A stretch of DNA of 64,000 nucleotides from Zeus faber (taxonomy: Eukaryota; Chordata; Actinopteri; Zeiformes; Zeidae). Position 1 is the first letter of the stretch; each line of letters begins with the position of its first letter. Of this stretch, positions 1 through 10,319 are shown one piece after another. The notes beneath the pieces were generated by a model. It was given only the letters and a program-made list of their open reading frames with translations, was not told where the DNA came from and did not search any database. The position numbers and the translations under genes are program-made. Location of the stretch: contig CAUIJY010000124.1 of the NCBI GenBank assembly GCA_960531495.1, positions 1 through 64,000 of the forward strand, read 5' to 3'.

Positions 1-89
1 ACAACAACAACAACAAAATTGGAGCCGCTGTTCCACGAGCGGGCCCACGGAGGAAGCACCGAGGTAAACGAAGCGGCATTCGGGTCAGA

Positions 90-1031
90 ATGAGGGCGCA
101 ACCTTGCCGTCCACCTCTGCCAAGCGTCCTTCTTGCTAACGTCCAGTCCCTGGAGAACAAGATGGATGAACTTCGAGCGAGGATTAAATTCCAGCGAGAC
201 ACGACGAACTGTTGCGTCCTCTGTCTGACGGAAACATGGTTGAACTCACTGATGCCGGATGAAGCCATACGTCCAGCCGAGGCCTTCTCCATGTTCCGCG
301 GCGACAGAACGGGAGAGTCGGGGAAATCCAAAGGTGGAGGCGTCTGCCTAATGGTAAACAACTGCTGGTGTAACTCCAACAACACCAAATTCCTCTCCCA
401 CTCCTGCTCGCAGAACCTGGAACAGCTGACCATCCTATACCGTCCATTTTATCTCCCCCGGGAATTTAGCACGGTCATCATTACAGCCGTTTATATCCCA
501 CCACAAGCAGACACCGACACAGCTCTGTCGGTTCTGTACGATGTGTTGTGCGGATTTCAGAACAGACATCCCGACGCGGCTGTGGTGGTGACTGGGGACT
601 TTAACAGGGCCAACCTTAAAAAAGTTCTGCCTAATTTCCACCAACACATCACGTGTGCCAACAGGGGAGATAGAACTTTGGACCATTGTTACACACCTTA
701 CAAGAACGGATACAAGCCCGTCTCGCTACCTGCTTTCGGGAAATCAGATCACGCCACAATCTCGCTGGTTCCTGTTTACAGGCCTCTGATCGCGCGGGAT
801 CTGATGATGACGAGGGAAGTGAAGCGGTGGACGGACCAATCGGAGGCTGCGCTTCAGGACGCTCTGACTGACGTAGACTGGGACATGTTCCAATCAAGTT
901 CAAGTGACGTCAGCGAGTTTACGGAGGTTGTAGTAAGTTTTGTAACTACGCTAGCGAATGATATCGTTCCCACGGTGAAAGTTCGGATATTCCCAAACCA
1001 GAAACCGTGGGTTGATAAATCCATCTGCTGA
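90..1031 (+). pseudogene. LINE endonuclease domain (APE-type)
   Basis: This 313-residue frame is the N-terminal endonuclease of the LINE polyprotein, which nicks target DNA to prime reverse transcription. Visible blocks are the N-terminal Asn (ANVQSL, residues 16-21), TETW with the metal-binding Glu (47-50), GDFN (169-172), and SDH near residue 219 at the C-terminal end. It ends at a TGA (1029-1031). The same frame stays open beyond it to a TAA at 1107-1109 and then into the RT linker at 1125, so the stop is a lesion and not the real end. The ATG at 90 is the first available and may not be the original start. Confidence 0.8.
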
Positions 1032-2422
1032 GCTCTGAATGCTCGCACGGCCGCTTACAACGACGGTCTTGTATCTGGTAATATGGACAATTACAAAGCG
1101 TCGTCATAACATCTGCGGAGGGCGGTGAGGGACGCTAAACGGACGTACAGGGAGACCGTGGAGCTACAGATGGAGCGGGGGGACACAAGACGCTTGTGGC
1201 AGGGGCTGCGGACTATTACAAATTACAAGAGCAGCTCCCCCCCAGCCACGAGTGTGGACGCCTCCCTAGCCAACCAACTGAACTCCTTTTATGCGCGGTT
1301 CGAGTCTGGCAGCAACACCGCTAGCTCGCCGGCTAATTGGAGTTACACCGCTGGGGATGAGCGCGCACTCTCAGTGTCCGTGCACGAGGTCAGGAGGGCT
1401 TTGATGCGGGTGAACACCAAGAAAGCTGCGGGCCCAGATGGCATATCTGGGCGAGTACTGAAGACTTGTGCTAACCAGCTAGCTCCGGTGTTCACTACAA
1501 TATTCAACATCTCGCTGGCTGAATCAGTGGTCCCGTCCTGCTTCAAGAGGTCCACCGTCGTTCCTGTCCCGATGATCACCTCTCCAACCTGCCTGAATGA
1601 CTACCGTCCGGTGGCCCTCACCTCGGTGGTCATGAAGTGTTTCGAGAGGCTGATCAAGGTTTACATCTGCGCACCTTGGACCTTTTGCAGTTCGCGTACC
1701 GGCAAAACAGATCCACTGATGACGCGGTCTCCGAGGTACCGCACACCACGCTCACGCATCTGGATGGCCAGAAGGGGGCCTATGTGAGAATGCTGTTCAT
1801 CGATTATAGTTCAGCTTTCAACACCATAGTCCCCACCAGACTGGCTGTCAAGCTGATGGAGCTCGGACTGAATGCTCCGCTGTGCACCTGGATCCTGGAC
1901 TTCCTCACAGCCCGCCCCCAGGTGGTCAGGGTGGGGAAGTACATGTCAAGCTCCCTCACCCTGAATAGAGGATACCCCCAGGGCTGCGTCCTCAGCCCCT
2001 TACTGTACTCCCTGTACACACATGACTGTGTGGCCAGGTCCAGCTCCAACACCATCATCAAGTTTGCTGACGACACCGTGGTCGTGGGCCTGATCACCGA
2101 CTGCGATGAGAAGGCCTACCGCGAGGAGGTGGCTGACCTGTCACTCTGGTGCCAGGACAACAGCCTCCACCTGCGTGGTTCAGCTGAACGCACCACTGGA
2201 ACTACCCTCCCCCCCTTGCAGGAATTATACACCAGGAGGTGTAGTAGCAGAGCCCGCTGGATCATGAAGGATCCTCATCACCCCAACAACGGACTGTTCC
2301 AGCTGCTGCGGTCAGGCAAGCGCCGCCGCAGTCACACAGCTAGAACAGAGCGATTGAGACTGAGTTTTTTCCTGCAAGCCATTAGAACTGTCAATGCTAA
2401 CCTCACCAGGGGTCCTAACTGA
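1032..2422 (+). pseudogene. LINE reverse transcriptase, frameshifted and internally deleted
   Basis: Continuation of the same LINE polyprotein. The first part (1125-about 1670) holds AAGPDGISGRVLK and DYRPVALTS. The reading then moves to another frame (about 1640-2422) with [13 protein letters not shown], motif A (FIDYSSAFN), motif B ([17 protein letters not shown]) and motif C (FADD), so the catalytic aspartates are kept. After LHLRGS (about 2180) the usual thumb and following region is missing and the text jumps to a C-terminal stretch ([11 protein letters not shown]), which indicates an internal deletion. The frameshift lies between roughly 1640 and 1690. Confidence 0.8.
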
Positions 2423-2899
2423 GCCATACACATAGGCTCCACTACCTACTGTACTATATGTAGCATACTGTACCGCATACTGTGTCACTGTTCAGGGTTG
2501 TTCGTGATGCCGTATTGCTGCGCCGTACTGTTGTTTACTGTGCTGTATTATCCCAAACACTACCTCACTCTATTCACATTCACATGCCACTTTAATGCAC
2601 ATATCTGTATATACATAGGCATATTCCCTCTATCTATTCCATTTTATTTATTTTTATTTTTATTGTATTTTATTCTATATATTTTTCTTTTATTCTATAA
2701 GAATTCAACTTACTGCATTACGTTTTAGGAGTCAGTTATTCGGCCTATAGAAAGATTTTTTTTTTTTTTTTTTTTTCCTAGGACATATTGTGTGCTATCA
2801 CCGGGTGCGTTGCATTACATTTCACTGCATATATGTATGAAAGTATGTATATGTATGTGACAAATAAAAAATCTTGAATGTTGAATCTTGAATCTTGAA

Positions 2900-3680
2900 G
2901 ACCACTCTAAATTCTTATACATACTATAATACATTTCAATGAGACATACATTATCAGCTTTTTTATTTTTCGCGCATTTGAATCTAATGAGTATATTAGT
3001 CAATGTATTATCACCTCTAGTTAATTATTTTTATTCTTTTTTCCAATTTAATTGATTTTATTTCTATTTATTTTATTTCATTTTATTTTAATATTCATTT
3101 ATTTATTTATTTTCTTCTGTCATACTTGTTCTCCGCCCCTCTTGTCAGGGGGAGTCGACTAAGTTCCACTCTGTATGAAGCACCACCCCTTGCTCCACCT
3201 CTTAAATTTAAGCACAGCTTCCAGTTTGCTCTGGTCGTCAGCGAGCGAACATCCTGTTTTAGCTCCCCTAGGCCACGCACAGAGTCATAAATCAAAGCTG
3301 GTTTCTTGCACTCAGCAGCCGAAACGCAAAACCTCTTCTCTTGCATCAAAAGCACAACTTTTCCTTCTATTTCACCATGACTATCTGCTCCTTTAACCAA
3401 CAGGAATCACAGCAAGCACTGTCACACACATTCCAAGCACAAAAAGAAAAAACTCACACACCAACCAAACAATTCACAAATCCTACTCATAATTCAGAGC
3501 AGAAGATTTTCTTTTCTTTTCTGAATGTGTACATGCATGTGTAGGCAGACTGTTTCTGGTGATTCTAGTCCTTCTCTCAAGAAGACTCATTTTGTTATCA
3601 AATACATAAAGTCCTGTGAAGGTTTATATCCTTTATCAAATGTATAAAACGTCCTTGAAAGATAAGGGGAGAGAACCGAG
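2900..3680 (-). repeat. LTR-like block, antisense copy of the one at 10.74-11.65 kb
   Basis: Read on the minus strand, this matches 10.8-11.65 kb over most of its length. Shared parts are an AT-rich stretch, a motif reading GGAGTCGACTAAGTTCCA here and GGAGTTAACTAATCTCCA in the other copy, CACCCCTTGCTCCACCTCTTAAAT, and the repeated element TATCAAATGTATAAAAC near 3640. The other copy precedes retroviral gag in the plus direction, so I infer this is a solo or truncated LTR of the same family in opposite orientation. Small open frames across it (for example 3175-3396) are by-products. Confidence 0.5.
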
Positions 3681-3856
3681 CCGGATGGATTCTCTGTCGA
3701 ATTAACTCGGGCGGGCTCTTTTATGCCAAAGACAACATTTACCATTTGGTTCCCCTACATAGGTCACAGGTCACAATTCACCTCCCTAATCACCGGGACC
3801 CCTGATGATCCTCCTCTCTGCAGGTTAATGATGCTAATGACTCTCTATGCTCCACC

Positions 3857-5179
3857 TTGAGCTCATGTCTGGATAGCCTGTGCCCACTATCCACCAGACC
3901 TGCTCGATCAACCCAGTCGCACCCTTGGCTGACTGACACCCCCCGGACAACGCGCACTGACCTCAGAGCAGCCGAGAGGAAATGGCAAAATCCAAAACAA
4001 TTGAAGATCTTGCTAGCTACCAGACACTGCTGTCCTCCTTCTCTTCCAGCATCACTGCTGCTAAGAAGGCCTTCTTCAACGATAGGATCAACGGTGCCAC
4101 AGACACACGTAAGTTATTCGCCACCTTCAAGTCTCTGCTTTACCCTCCACCACCTCCCCCAGCTACTAATCTCACTGCTGACTGCCTTGCCTCCTTTTTT
4201 ACTAACAAAGTGGCAGCCATCAGCAGCCAATTCACTAAACAACTAACTCACAACCTGTCTTCTCCAGCCCTAGGCTCATCGTTCCCTGGTTTCACCCCCC
4301 TCGCTGAAAGTGAGGTATCTAAACCACTAACATGTAGCCGTTCTACTACCTGTCCGCTAGATCCGATCCCATCTAACCTCCTTCAAGCCATATCACAGAC
4401 TATCACCCCGGCAATCACACATATGATTAATTCTTCCCTAACTTCCGGCATTTTCCCCTCCGCTTTCAAAGCGGCTCGGGTCGCACCACTGCTCAAAAAA
4501 CCCTCACTCGATCCCAATCAAGTAGAAAACTATCGGCTGGTCTCTCTCCTCCCATTCCTTTCCAAAACCTTAGAGAGGGCGGTCTCTAGACAGGTTACAG
4601 AATACCTGTCAAGAAACAACCTTCTCGATACAATTCAATCTGGCTTCAAAAGTGGTCACTCCACCGAAACAGCCCTGTTGTCTGTGACAGAGGCCTTAAA
4701 AACTGCTAGAGCTGCTGCCAAATCCTCGGTTCTCATTCTGCTAGACTTATCAGCTGCTTTTGACACTGTCAATCACAGCATACTCCTGTCCATACTCTCA
4801 AGTATGGACATAACGGGCAGTGCACTTTCCTGGTTCGAATCTTACCTTACTGGGCGCTCGTTCAGTGTGACATGGCAAGGCCAGCTGTCTGTGCCGCACA
4901 ACCTCACCACAGGGGTGCCCCAAGGCTCGGTGCTAGGACCCCCCCTCTTTGCCACATACACCACCTCCCTGGGCCCGATCATCCGCTCACATGGCTTTTC
5001 ATATCACTGCTATGCTGATGATACTCAACTCTATCTGTCCTTCCCGCCCGACGACCCCACTGTCTCGACACGGATCTCGGATGGTCTCGCTGCCAAAAAT
5101 GACCAGAGCAGGGATCTCCCTCTCTGTCTTTAAGAAGCACTTGAAGACCCAGCTCTTGAGTGAGTACCTCCTCTCCTAA
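3857..5179 (+). pseudogene. L2-like reverse transcriptase remnant
   Basis: The start (3857-about 3985) and the main frame (3982-5133, 383 residues) are in different frames, so one frameshift lies near 3985. The main frame contains CPLDPIPSNLL, NYRLVSLLPFLSKTLERAV, FKSGHSTETALL, motif A (LLDLSAAFDTVNH), motif B (TGVPQGSVLGP) and motif C (YADDTQLYLS). After DDPTVSTRISDGL the thumb region is absent and the sequence resumes at the extreme C-terminus. The expected ending (SVFKKHLKTQLLSEYLLS) is read in the next frame, so a second shift occurs near 5125. The RT catalytic residues survive but the protein cannot be complete. Confidence 0.8.
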
Positions 5180-5210
5180 CCTACAATTACTTAGCACTAC
5201 TTAGCAGTAT
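3857..5210 (+). mobile_element. L2-like LINE fragment, 5'-truncated
   Basis: A truncated LINE starting just upstream of the reverse transcriptase and ending in a 3' region whose tail (see 5212-5410) resembles fish L2 tails. No endonuclease is present. L2 assignment rests on the RT style (SAAFDTVNH, GVPQGSVLGP, YADDTQLY) and the C-terminal FKKHLKTQLL motif typical of fish L2/Maui elements; it is from memory. Confidence 0.75.
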
Positions 5211-5211
5211 T

Positions 5212-5410
5212 TATTTACATTACATTTACATTTAGTCATTTAGCAGACGCTTTTATCCAAAGCAACATACAAGGGAGAATAGGAGGGAGAAATTATTGTT
5301 ACACTAATGTCTCTGTCGCAATGTAGCTTGAATGTTATTCTCCCTTGTAAGTCTCTTTGGATAAAAGCGTCTGCTAAATGAAAAAAATGTAAATGTAAAT
5401 GTAAATGATG
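5212..5410. repeat. Inverted pair of L2/SINE 3' tails
   Basis: Left arm about 5216-5275 and right arm about 5339-5407 are near-perfect inverted copies: TTTAGCAGACGCTTTTATCC in the left arm and GGATAAAAGCGTCTGCTAAA in the right, with AAATGTAAATG-type tails pointing outward. This is the conserved 3' tail used by fish L2 LINEs and their SINE partners. The spacer is about 60 bases. It could form a long hairpin. Confidence 0.75.
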
Positions 5411-5759
5411 TGCTCTCTCTCGGGACCCCTGGCACCGTCTCTTCATAATTATCTTATACGATGGGGCTGTTTTGCGACGCAACAAATTCCAAGACACCTC
5501 AGGTTGCTAGTGTTGCTGCTATGTGGCACCACTTTATTGCAGACGGAGCACAGGGCATTAAATTTGTTCATCGGAGAAAAATAGCAACACACTACGCTTT
5601 TTTTTCTCTCTCGACCATCCATAACTTATTTACAATTCTCTTAAACGTTTCAATGGTATTATTGTTAATGATACAATTGTTCTGGTACCTCTCTGTTGTA
5701 CAGGAAGAGCCGACATGTCAAATAAAATGCAACAGTGATCTCAAATAGCAACATCCATG
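5411..5759. other. No recognisable feature
   Basis: Unique-looking sequence between LINE fragments. A 95-residue open frame (5461-5748, +) has no motif I recognise and looks like chance. Confidence 0.4.
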
Positions 5760-5789
5760 ACAAAGGGTACAGTGATATTTAGTCCTTTT

Positions 5790-6301
5790 GATATGACCAA
5801 GTCCAGAGTATGCCCCTAATTGTGGGTGGGTTCAGAAAATGCTGAGTGAGGTCAAATTTCTCCAATAGGCTAATGAAGGGTTGAGCATCTGGGTCTATTT
5901 GATTGTCAACAGGAATATTAAAATCACCTGAGATTATTACACGATCATAATTAGTGGAGACCTTGGACAGTAGCTCAGAGAATTGATAGACCGATAGACA
6001 GCGATGATTAAAATCTGGGCACTGCAGTTCATAGATAAAGTAAGGTGTTCAAATGACGTGAATTCTCAGAGGAGAATTTCCTTGCAAGTCTAGATATCAG
6101 AGAAGAAGACAGCAGCTATTCCAACGCTCTAGTTGTCTGGATGAACTTGAAATTAGGAGGTGCTGTCTCAATGAGTGCAACTGTGCCATTTCTATCCAGC
6201 CAGGCCTCAGTCAGTGGAGAGAAATCCAGGTTATGGGTACTTATAAGCTCATTAACTAAAAACGACTTGTTAGTTAGTGTCCTGACGTTTAATAGAGACA
6301 T
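5790..6301 (-). pseudogene. LINE endonuclease N-terminal part, frame-disrupted
   Basis: Minus strand from 6301: LLNVRTLTNKSFLV, then TEAWLD, with the catalytic Glu block of AP endonucleases. Further along in other frames, ISGDFN is encoded at about 5917-5934 and LTQHFLNPP shortly after. Several frameshifts break the frame. It lies directly downstream of the esterase ORF1, consistent with the start of ORF2. Confidence 0.65.
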
Positions 6302-6432
6302 TTTTATTGTTCTGGGTGATTCCTGTATGGTACAGGGAAGTTACGTAATTTCGGTCTATGGTTTATAGCAACAGGATTTTGTAAAGCAGAGTGACATTCA
6401 TTAATGTCAGAGTGGATCGGACTCACCAAGCA

Positions 6433-6784
6433 TCAGCAGCGAACAGACGATTTCAGCATAAGTTCCATGTTCAAGGCAAGGGGGCGTGATCCGTGAAAGT
6501 TTGGATGAACTCCATCATGTCTGAAGACGTTTGAATGGTTTAAGAAGGTGCCAAAGTTGTCCACAAACGGTACGTTGAGGGAGCAGCAGTATCCCTTGAA
6601 CCATGTGTGTGAAGGACTGAAGGACATGCTTGTATTTTATGTCTCCAAAGCTGGGACACGGCAGCGGGCCGGATACGATGAACCGGCGTTCCGACTGTGG
6701 AAGACTGTCAATAAGCTTCAAAATGCCTTCTTTAAGTGTCTTCGATTGTTTGTTCCTGAGATCGTTGGTTCCCTTGTGGATCAA
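6433..6784 (-). pseudogene. LINE ORF1 with SGNH-type esterase blocks
   Basis: Two overlapping minus-strand frames share one domain. The first (from 6784) holds HKGTNDLRN, whose GTND matches the SGNH hydrolase block III, and SLPQSERRFIVSGPLPCPS. The second (6627-6433) holds DNFGTFLN and DGVHPNFHGSRLLA-like text with D..HP, matching block V with the catalytic Asp and His. A frameshift near 6620-6640 separates them. The N-terminal Ser block (GDS) should lie around 6900 and is not clearly readable. The function inferred for such ORF1 proteins is lipid or acetyl hydrolysis with an RNP role. Certainly non-functional here. Confidence 0.65.
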
Positions 6785-7171
6785 AACAGTGGAGGCAGAT
6801 GGGTTTTGATCCAGCAGCTGTGGGATTCTGGAGTCTATATCCCGGACAAGAGCACCCGGGTAGCAGATGCATTCTTCATCATTTTGAGTAAGCAGTTAGT
6901 AAAGGAATGGATTTTCTAACAGTATGAGGCAGGAGCTACTGTAGATTGGACAAGGGTTGCACAGCAAACAATGTTGAACTTTGCAGCTCTTTGTTTTATG
7001 AATTGTGTAAAGATGACAAGACAGACACCTGACAGGAGTGAAACAAGCAACTTTTAAATTTCTTGCTTATGCGGCCTTGATGTCCAATGCGCTCTCTCCA
7101 TGAGGATACAGAGACACTCTCTGAGTGCGTTTGAAAGGCATGTTGACAGAAATATATGTTCTATCACCAGC

Positions 7172-7252
7172 TATGATGATGGGACTCGAACCCACGCGTG
7201 CAGAGCACAATGGATTAACAGTCCATCACCTTAACCACTCGCCCACCTCACC
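7172..7252 (-). tRNA. tRNA-Ser-like pseudogene with Asn-type anticodon GTT
   Basis: Minus-strand sequence has a D-arm (GGGCGAGTGGTTAAGG), a perfectly paired 5-bp anticodon stem (ATGGA/TCCAT) around loop CTGTTAA, a long variable arm (TGTGCTCTGCACGC) and a paired T-arm with TTCGAGT. The long variable arm and body match vertebrate tRNA-Ser(GCT); a single C-to-T change makes the anticodon GTT, which reads Asn codons. The acceptor stem is decayed (GGTGAGG against CATCATA, two mismatches), so I regard it as a pseudogene. Confidence 0.75.
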
Positions 7253-7536
7253 TGAAAAGGCTTTGCACAGCCTCAACAACAACGGTACGTTCCAACCTTT
7301 ATCATTTTGAGTAATTCTGGGAATAGGTAATTTAAAGTACAGAGTTCTTTTTAAGTCCAACTACCTTGCCATCGACTTACACACTACATGTTTTGGTTTT
7401 GTACTGACTCAACTGATGGATAATAAGGAACTGCTCCAGCCAGATTTGAGAAACACACATTGGAGGCAGATTGACAAGATTAACGTCAATGTAAGAAACG
7501 ACAATCCAAGAAACCCTCACATGTTTACCAGTGTGG

Positions 7537-7608
7537 GCATTGGTGGTATAGTGGTGAGCATAGCTGCCTTCCAAGCAGTTGACCTGGGTTCGATTCCCAG
7601 CCAATGCA
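7537..7608 (+). tRNA. tRNA-Gly(TCC)
   Basis: A complete 72-nt cloverleaf. The acceptor stem GCATTGG/CCAATGC is fully paired, loop CTTCCAA gives anticodon TCC, and T-stem CTGGG/CCCAG encloses TTCGATT. Compared with the usual vertebrate gene as I remember it, one acceptor and one T-stem base pair have changed on both sides (G-C to A-T type), so pairing is kept. A and B boxes are intact. No T4 terminator is seen within the first few bases downstream. Probably functional or recently so. Confidence 0.85.
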
Positions 7609-8400
7609 GTTTGCGATCTGGTTGTTTATCAAGCTCTGGCTTGGCAGTGTTTTATATATTTGGAGGCAAATAAACAAGATGAACATCAGGTTAATCAAAT
7701 CTAGTACAATAAAGTCAATAATAATAGTGATATTCAACGTGATTGTGGACATCTTTAATATCCGTGGGCCACAATAATATAGTGTCATACTGAATGGTAA
7801 GATAGACACATTGTTGTCCGACAAACACTGCAATGTACTACTAAGAGAGAGGTAAGTCACGGTTTTCCTTTGTTTTAAAGTGGCCAAGTGTGTAGATTTA
7901 TAGGTTCTAGTCGTTGGCCTTTTGATTTCAATATAAAGGTCTTTGAAATTTCAATTTTTAGGAGTTATTAGGATCAAAATAATTGTGAAATATTGCAAAA
8001 TAATTCTGCATTTGCAGCGCTCTCTGAGAAATGCCTCATCCCCCCGAAACCACCCCACATTCAATAGATTAAATTTAAAATGTTTAAAAAGCAACAATAA
8101 AACAATAACATATTAAAAATTAATAAATTAAAGTCAATAGAATAAAATATACACCAGCAATATGTACAAAAGATAACTAGGCTTCAAAGTGTATGGATTC
8201 CACTGAACACTCAAGATTATTTTACTGTTAACACAGTTTTAAGTTCATGGTTTTTTATTTAAAAAAATAAATGTATTATCCTTTTTTGGAGCTGCAACAA
8301 TTGTTCAACCGATTAGTTGCCAACTAATTCATGAATAGCCACCTTTTTTGATAATGATTAAGTCCTATATGACAATATGTGGACTGTTATCACTTGAAAG
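7609..8400. other. AT-rich intergenic sequence
   Basis: No gene or recognisable element seen. Several A/T-rich runs between 8090 and 8290. Confidence 0.4.
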
Positions 8401-8741
8401 TTCGGCCTCTCCAGGCTTTGCAGGTTGAAGAGGGAGACCGGCCTTGCTCCCACTAGCTGCCGGCTCTCCTCCAGGGCCCTGTCGCTCACCTCCTGTCACA
8501 TGAAGGTAATGTTGAAGTTCCTCTCCGGGTTGTTTGTCTGCAGGCAGAGTAAGTCCTCCGCGTGAGTTTCAGCACTCCAAACAGGACGGCGCTCCCATAT
8601 AGGTCGCTGGTCATCATGGGCTCCTATTCCTTCTTCCACTGATAGCATAGCGTAGCCCTCAGACCTGCCCTCGGGACTGACTGTGAAGATCCAGCCTCCG
8701 CCATGTTGCAGCTGTGATTTGTAGTTTCTCCAAAAAGGCAA
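8400..8741 (-). other. Possible gene fragment of unknown identity
   Basis: GC-richer than its surroundings, with an 81-residue minus-strand frame (8741-8496). It includes the stretches QLQHGGGWIFTVSPEGRSEG and NNPERNFNITFM, then a stop, then VSDRALEESRQLVGARPVS in the same frame. The composition looks protein-coding, like an exon or processed-pseudogene piece, but I do not recognise a family. Confidence 0.3.
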
Positions 8742-9125
8742 AAAAAAGGCTCCCTTCCACCCGACACTTGAGTCCCCAGGCAGGTTTCACGGAAGATTTC
8801 TTAAAGTGTGAAACACCTTCATGATCATCGTGACTCCCCTCCCAGGTAAGTATCTTAAGTAAAAGGTGAAAGGCTTATTCGCACTGAAGAGAAACCAGAG
8901 AAATAAACTACATTAATGCCAATGATGGAAAAGGGTGTTGGTGCCTTCGCCTATCAGTACTGCTTTTTGGCTAGCTGCAGAGCGACTGACAGGTCTCACA
9001 TTAGGGTGATTTGCAGAGCAGAGTTGAAAATATCTTTTGTCACAAGGAAAAGTAACTGCAGACAGATGGTTACGGTAAGCCTAATTTATCTGGACAAATT
9101 AAATAGGCCGATGTTTGTACTAGGC

Positions 9126-9190
9126 CAGGGATCGGCAAATATTTTGGTTCAAGGGCCGGATGGAGTTCTGAAGAGTATTTTGTTCCGCCA
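9126..9190 (+). repeat. hAT terminal fragment
   Basis: CAGGGATCGGCAAATATTTT followed by GGTTCAAGGGCCGGATGGAG resembles the 5' end of hAT elements such as the full one at 61005 (CAGGGGTGGGCAAACTTTTT, then GGCTCAGGGGCC). Only one end is visible here. Confidence 0.5.
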
Positions 9191-9610
9191 TGCTCAGTAA
9201 ACAACCGGTTCCTCATCATATTAATTAACCTTCTCAGATCTGTTTCAGCGGTAGTGAATCAGTCAACTACTTGTTGATGTTTATGACTGAGAACGTTCGC
9301 TCACAGATGTAGGTGGAAACAAACTGGACCGACCTACTTTGGGCCAGTTGTCCTGTATTCGGACGCTTTGCCTCGCTCAAAGAGGTGAGAGAGGAGGGAG
9401 AGAACTCAGGCAGAGTGGATGTCTCAAACTTGTCTTGACACACAAACTTGAAACAGCAATCACCCTGAAACAGCTAACGACACACGACGTGTGTTGCAAC
9501 TTCAAAATGAAAACAGATTCCAATCAAATGAGGAAGAAGTTTTGAAGATGCACTTGAAGCTTGGAGATCCTTGCACAGTGACTTCAAACATCCTGCAAAT
9601 CTTTGCCAAT

Positions 9611-9674
9611 CGTAGTCGGGAGGCTTTGAGCCTGCACGGGGAGCATTGCAGCCAAATGGATTTCAAGTCCATCG
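9611..9674 (-). tRNA. tRNA-Ser(TGA) pseudogene, 5' part missing
   Basis: The minus strand keeps the anticodon arm (ATGGA, loop CTTGAAA, TCCAT), a variable arm, a T-arm (GCAGG/CCTCC) and the 3' acceptor CGACTAC. The D-arm and 5' acceptor are replaced by unrelated sequence. A truncated copy of the neighbour at 10018. Confidence 0.65.
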
Positions 9675-10017
9675 TATTTTCCTCTCAGCCAAAACTACAT
9701 GGGCAGTTTTTCTAAAATGCAGGAAATTACGATCAAATGAGGAAGAAGCAGGAAAAATGTATTTTTCTTTTGGAGATATTTTCAGGGGAAACAGCCACTA
9801 AGAATTAAAAGATTTTCAGAGTTAGGATAACCTTATATATGGTAGTCTGCAGGACTTAAGCCGCAGAGGGACACGGCCACGTATATAGTTTGTGAACGAA
9901 AATGCAAAGAAACCCCAGTCAAATGAAGAAAACACACACACAAATTTTGGAGATATTTCCAGGAGAAACGATCGCAACAGACACAAACATCATGAAAGAA
10001 GAAACATCTTTGCCCAC

Positions 10018-10099
10018 CGTAGTCAGCAGGTTTTGAACCTACACGCGGTATCCCCAATGGATTTCAAGTCCATCGCCTTAACCACTCGGCCACGACTAC
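10018..10099 (-). tRNA. tRNA-Ser(TGA)
   Basis: 82 nt on the minus strand: acceptor GTAGTCG/TGACTAC (one G-T pair), D-arm with GTGGCCGAGTGGTTAAGG, anticodon stem ATGGA/TCCAT with loop CTTGAAA (anticodon TGA), long variable arm, T-stem GTAGG/CCTGC. The T-loop reads TTCAAAA instead of TTCGAAT and the variable arm has changed, so it may be slightly degenerate. It decodes UCA codons if active. Confidence 0.75.
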
Positions 10100-10319
10100 C
10101 AAGCAGGAAAAAGAAAATGCAAAAAAATTCCGATGAATTGAATCCTCATGTTTTGAGCAGAAACTGGCACACGGAATTAAAATCGCTTCAGAGATAGGAC
10201 AAACGTACAAAATGTAGTTGGAACAATTTGAACCAGCTTGGGGACAAACCGTTGGATTTTCAGACCATCACTTCAACCATTCACTTAAAAATGAAAGGAA
10301 TTTCACACTCTGCATTGTT

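Larger units (their letters stand above)
1..2899 (+). mobile_element. Rex1/CR1-like non-LTR retrotransposon, decayed
   Basis: A LINE running off the left window edge. It has an apurinic-type endonuclease frame, then a reverse transcriptase in broken frames, then about 475 bases of 3' untranslated sequence with a 21-base T run (2756-2776). It ends in AATAAA followed by short repeats of the type TTGAATC (about 2867-2899). A short tandem 3' tail instead of poly(A) is typical of the CR1/Rex group, which is why I prefer that clade; the subfamily is from memory. The right end abuts the LTR-like block at 2900 with no gap, so the LINE appears to have truncated or inserted into that block. It cannot move by itself: two in-frame stops, a frameshift and an internal deletion are visible. 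Confidence 0.8.
5760..6950 (-). mobile_element. LINE fragment with ORF1 esterase and ORF2 endonuclease
   Basis: On the minus strand an ORF1 hydrolase domain (about 6784-6433) is followed by the start of an endonuclease ORF2 (6301 downwards), the normal gene order of fish CR1/L2-type LINEs whose ORF1 carries an SGNH esterase. The copy stops near 5760 inside the endonuclease, so RT and the 3' end are missing. That is unusual, because 5' truncation is the common fate; it implies a later deletion or rearrangement. Confidence 0.7.
9500..10200. repeat. Tandem tRNA-Ser-bearing repeat, two units
   Basis: Two diverged units of roughly 350 bases follow one another. Each contains a tRNA-Ser (9611-9674 and 10018-10099) and shared flanks such as AATCAAATGAGGAAGAAG, GGAGATATTTTCAGGGGAAA and AATTAAAAGATTTTCAGAG. 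A third partial flank copy sits near 9720-9835. This looks like local amplification of a tRNA gene followed by decay. Confidence 0.6.

Noticed and set aside
5461..5748. 95-residue plus-strand frame
   Set aside because: No motif, no neighbour relationship and a composition like its non-coding flanks.
8496..8741. Assignment of the minus-strand frame to a named gene
   Set aside because: It looks coding, but no family could be recognised with confidence.
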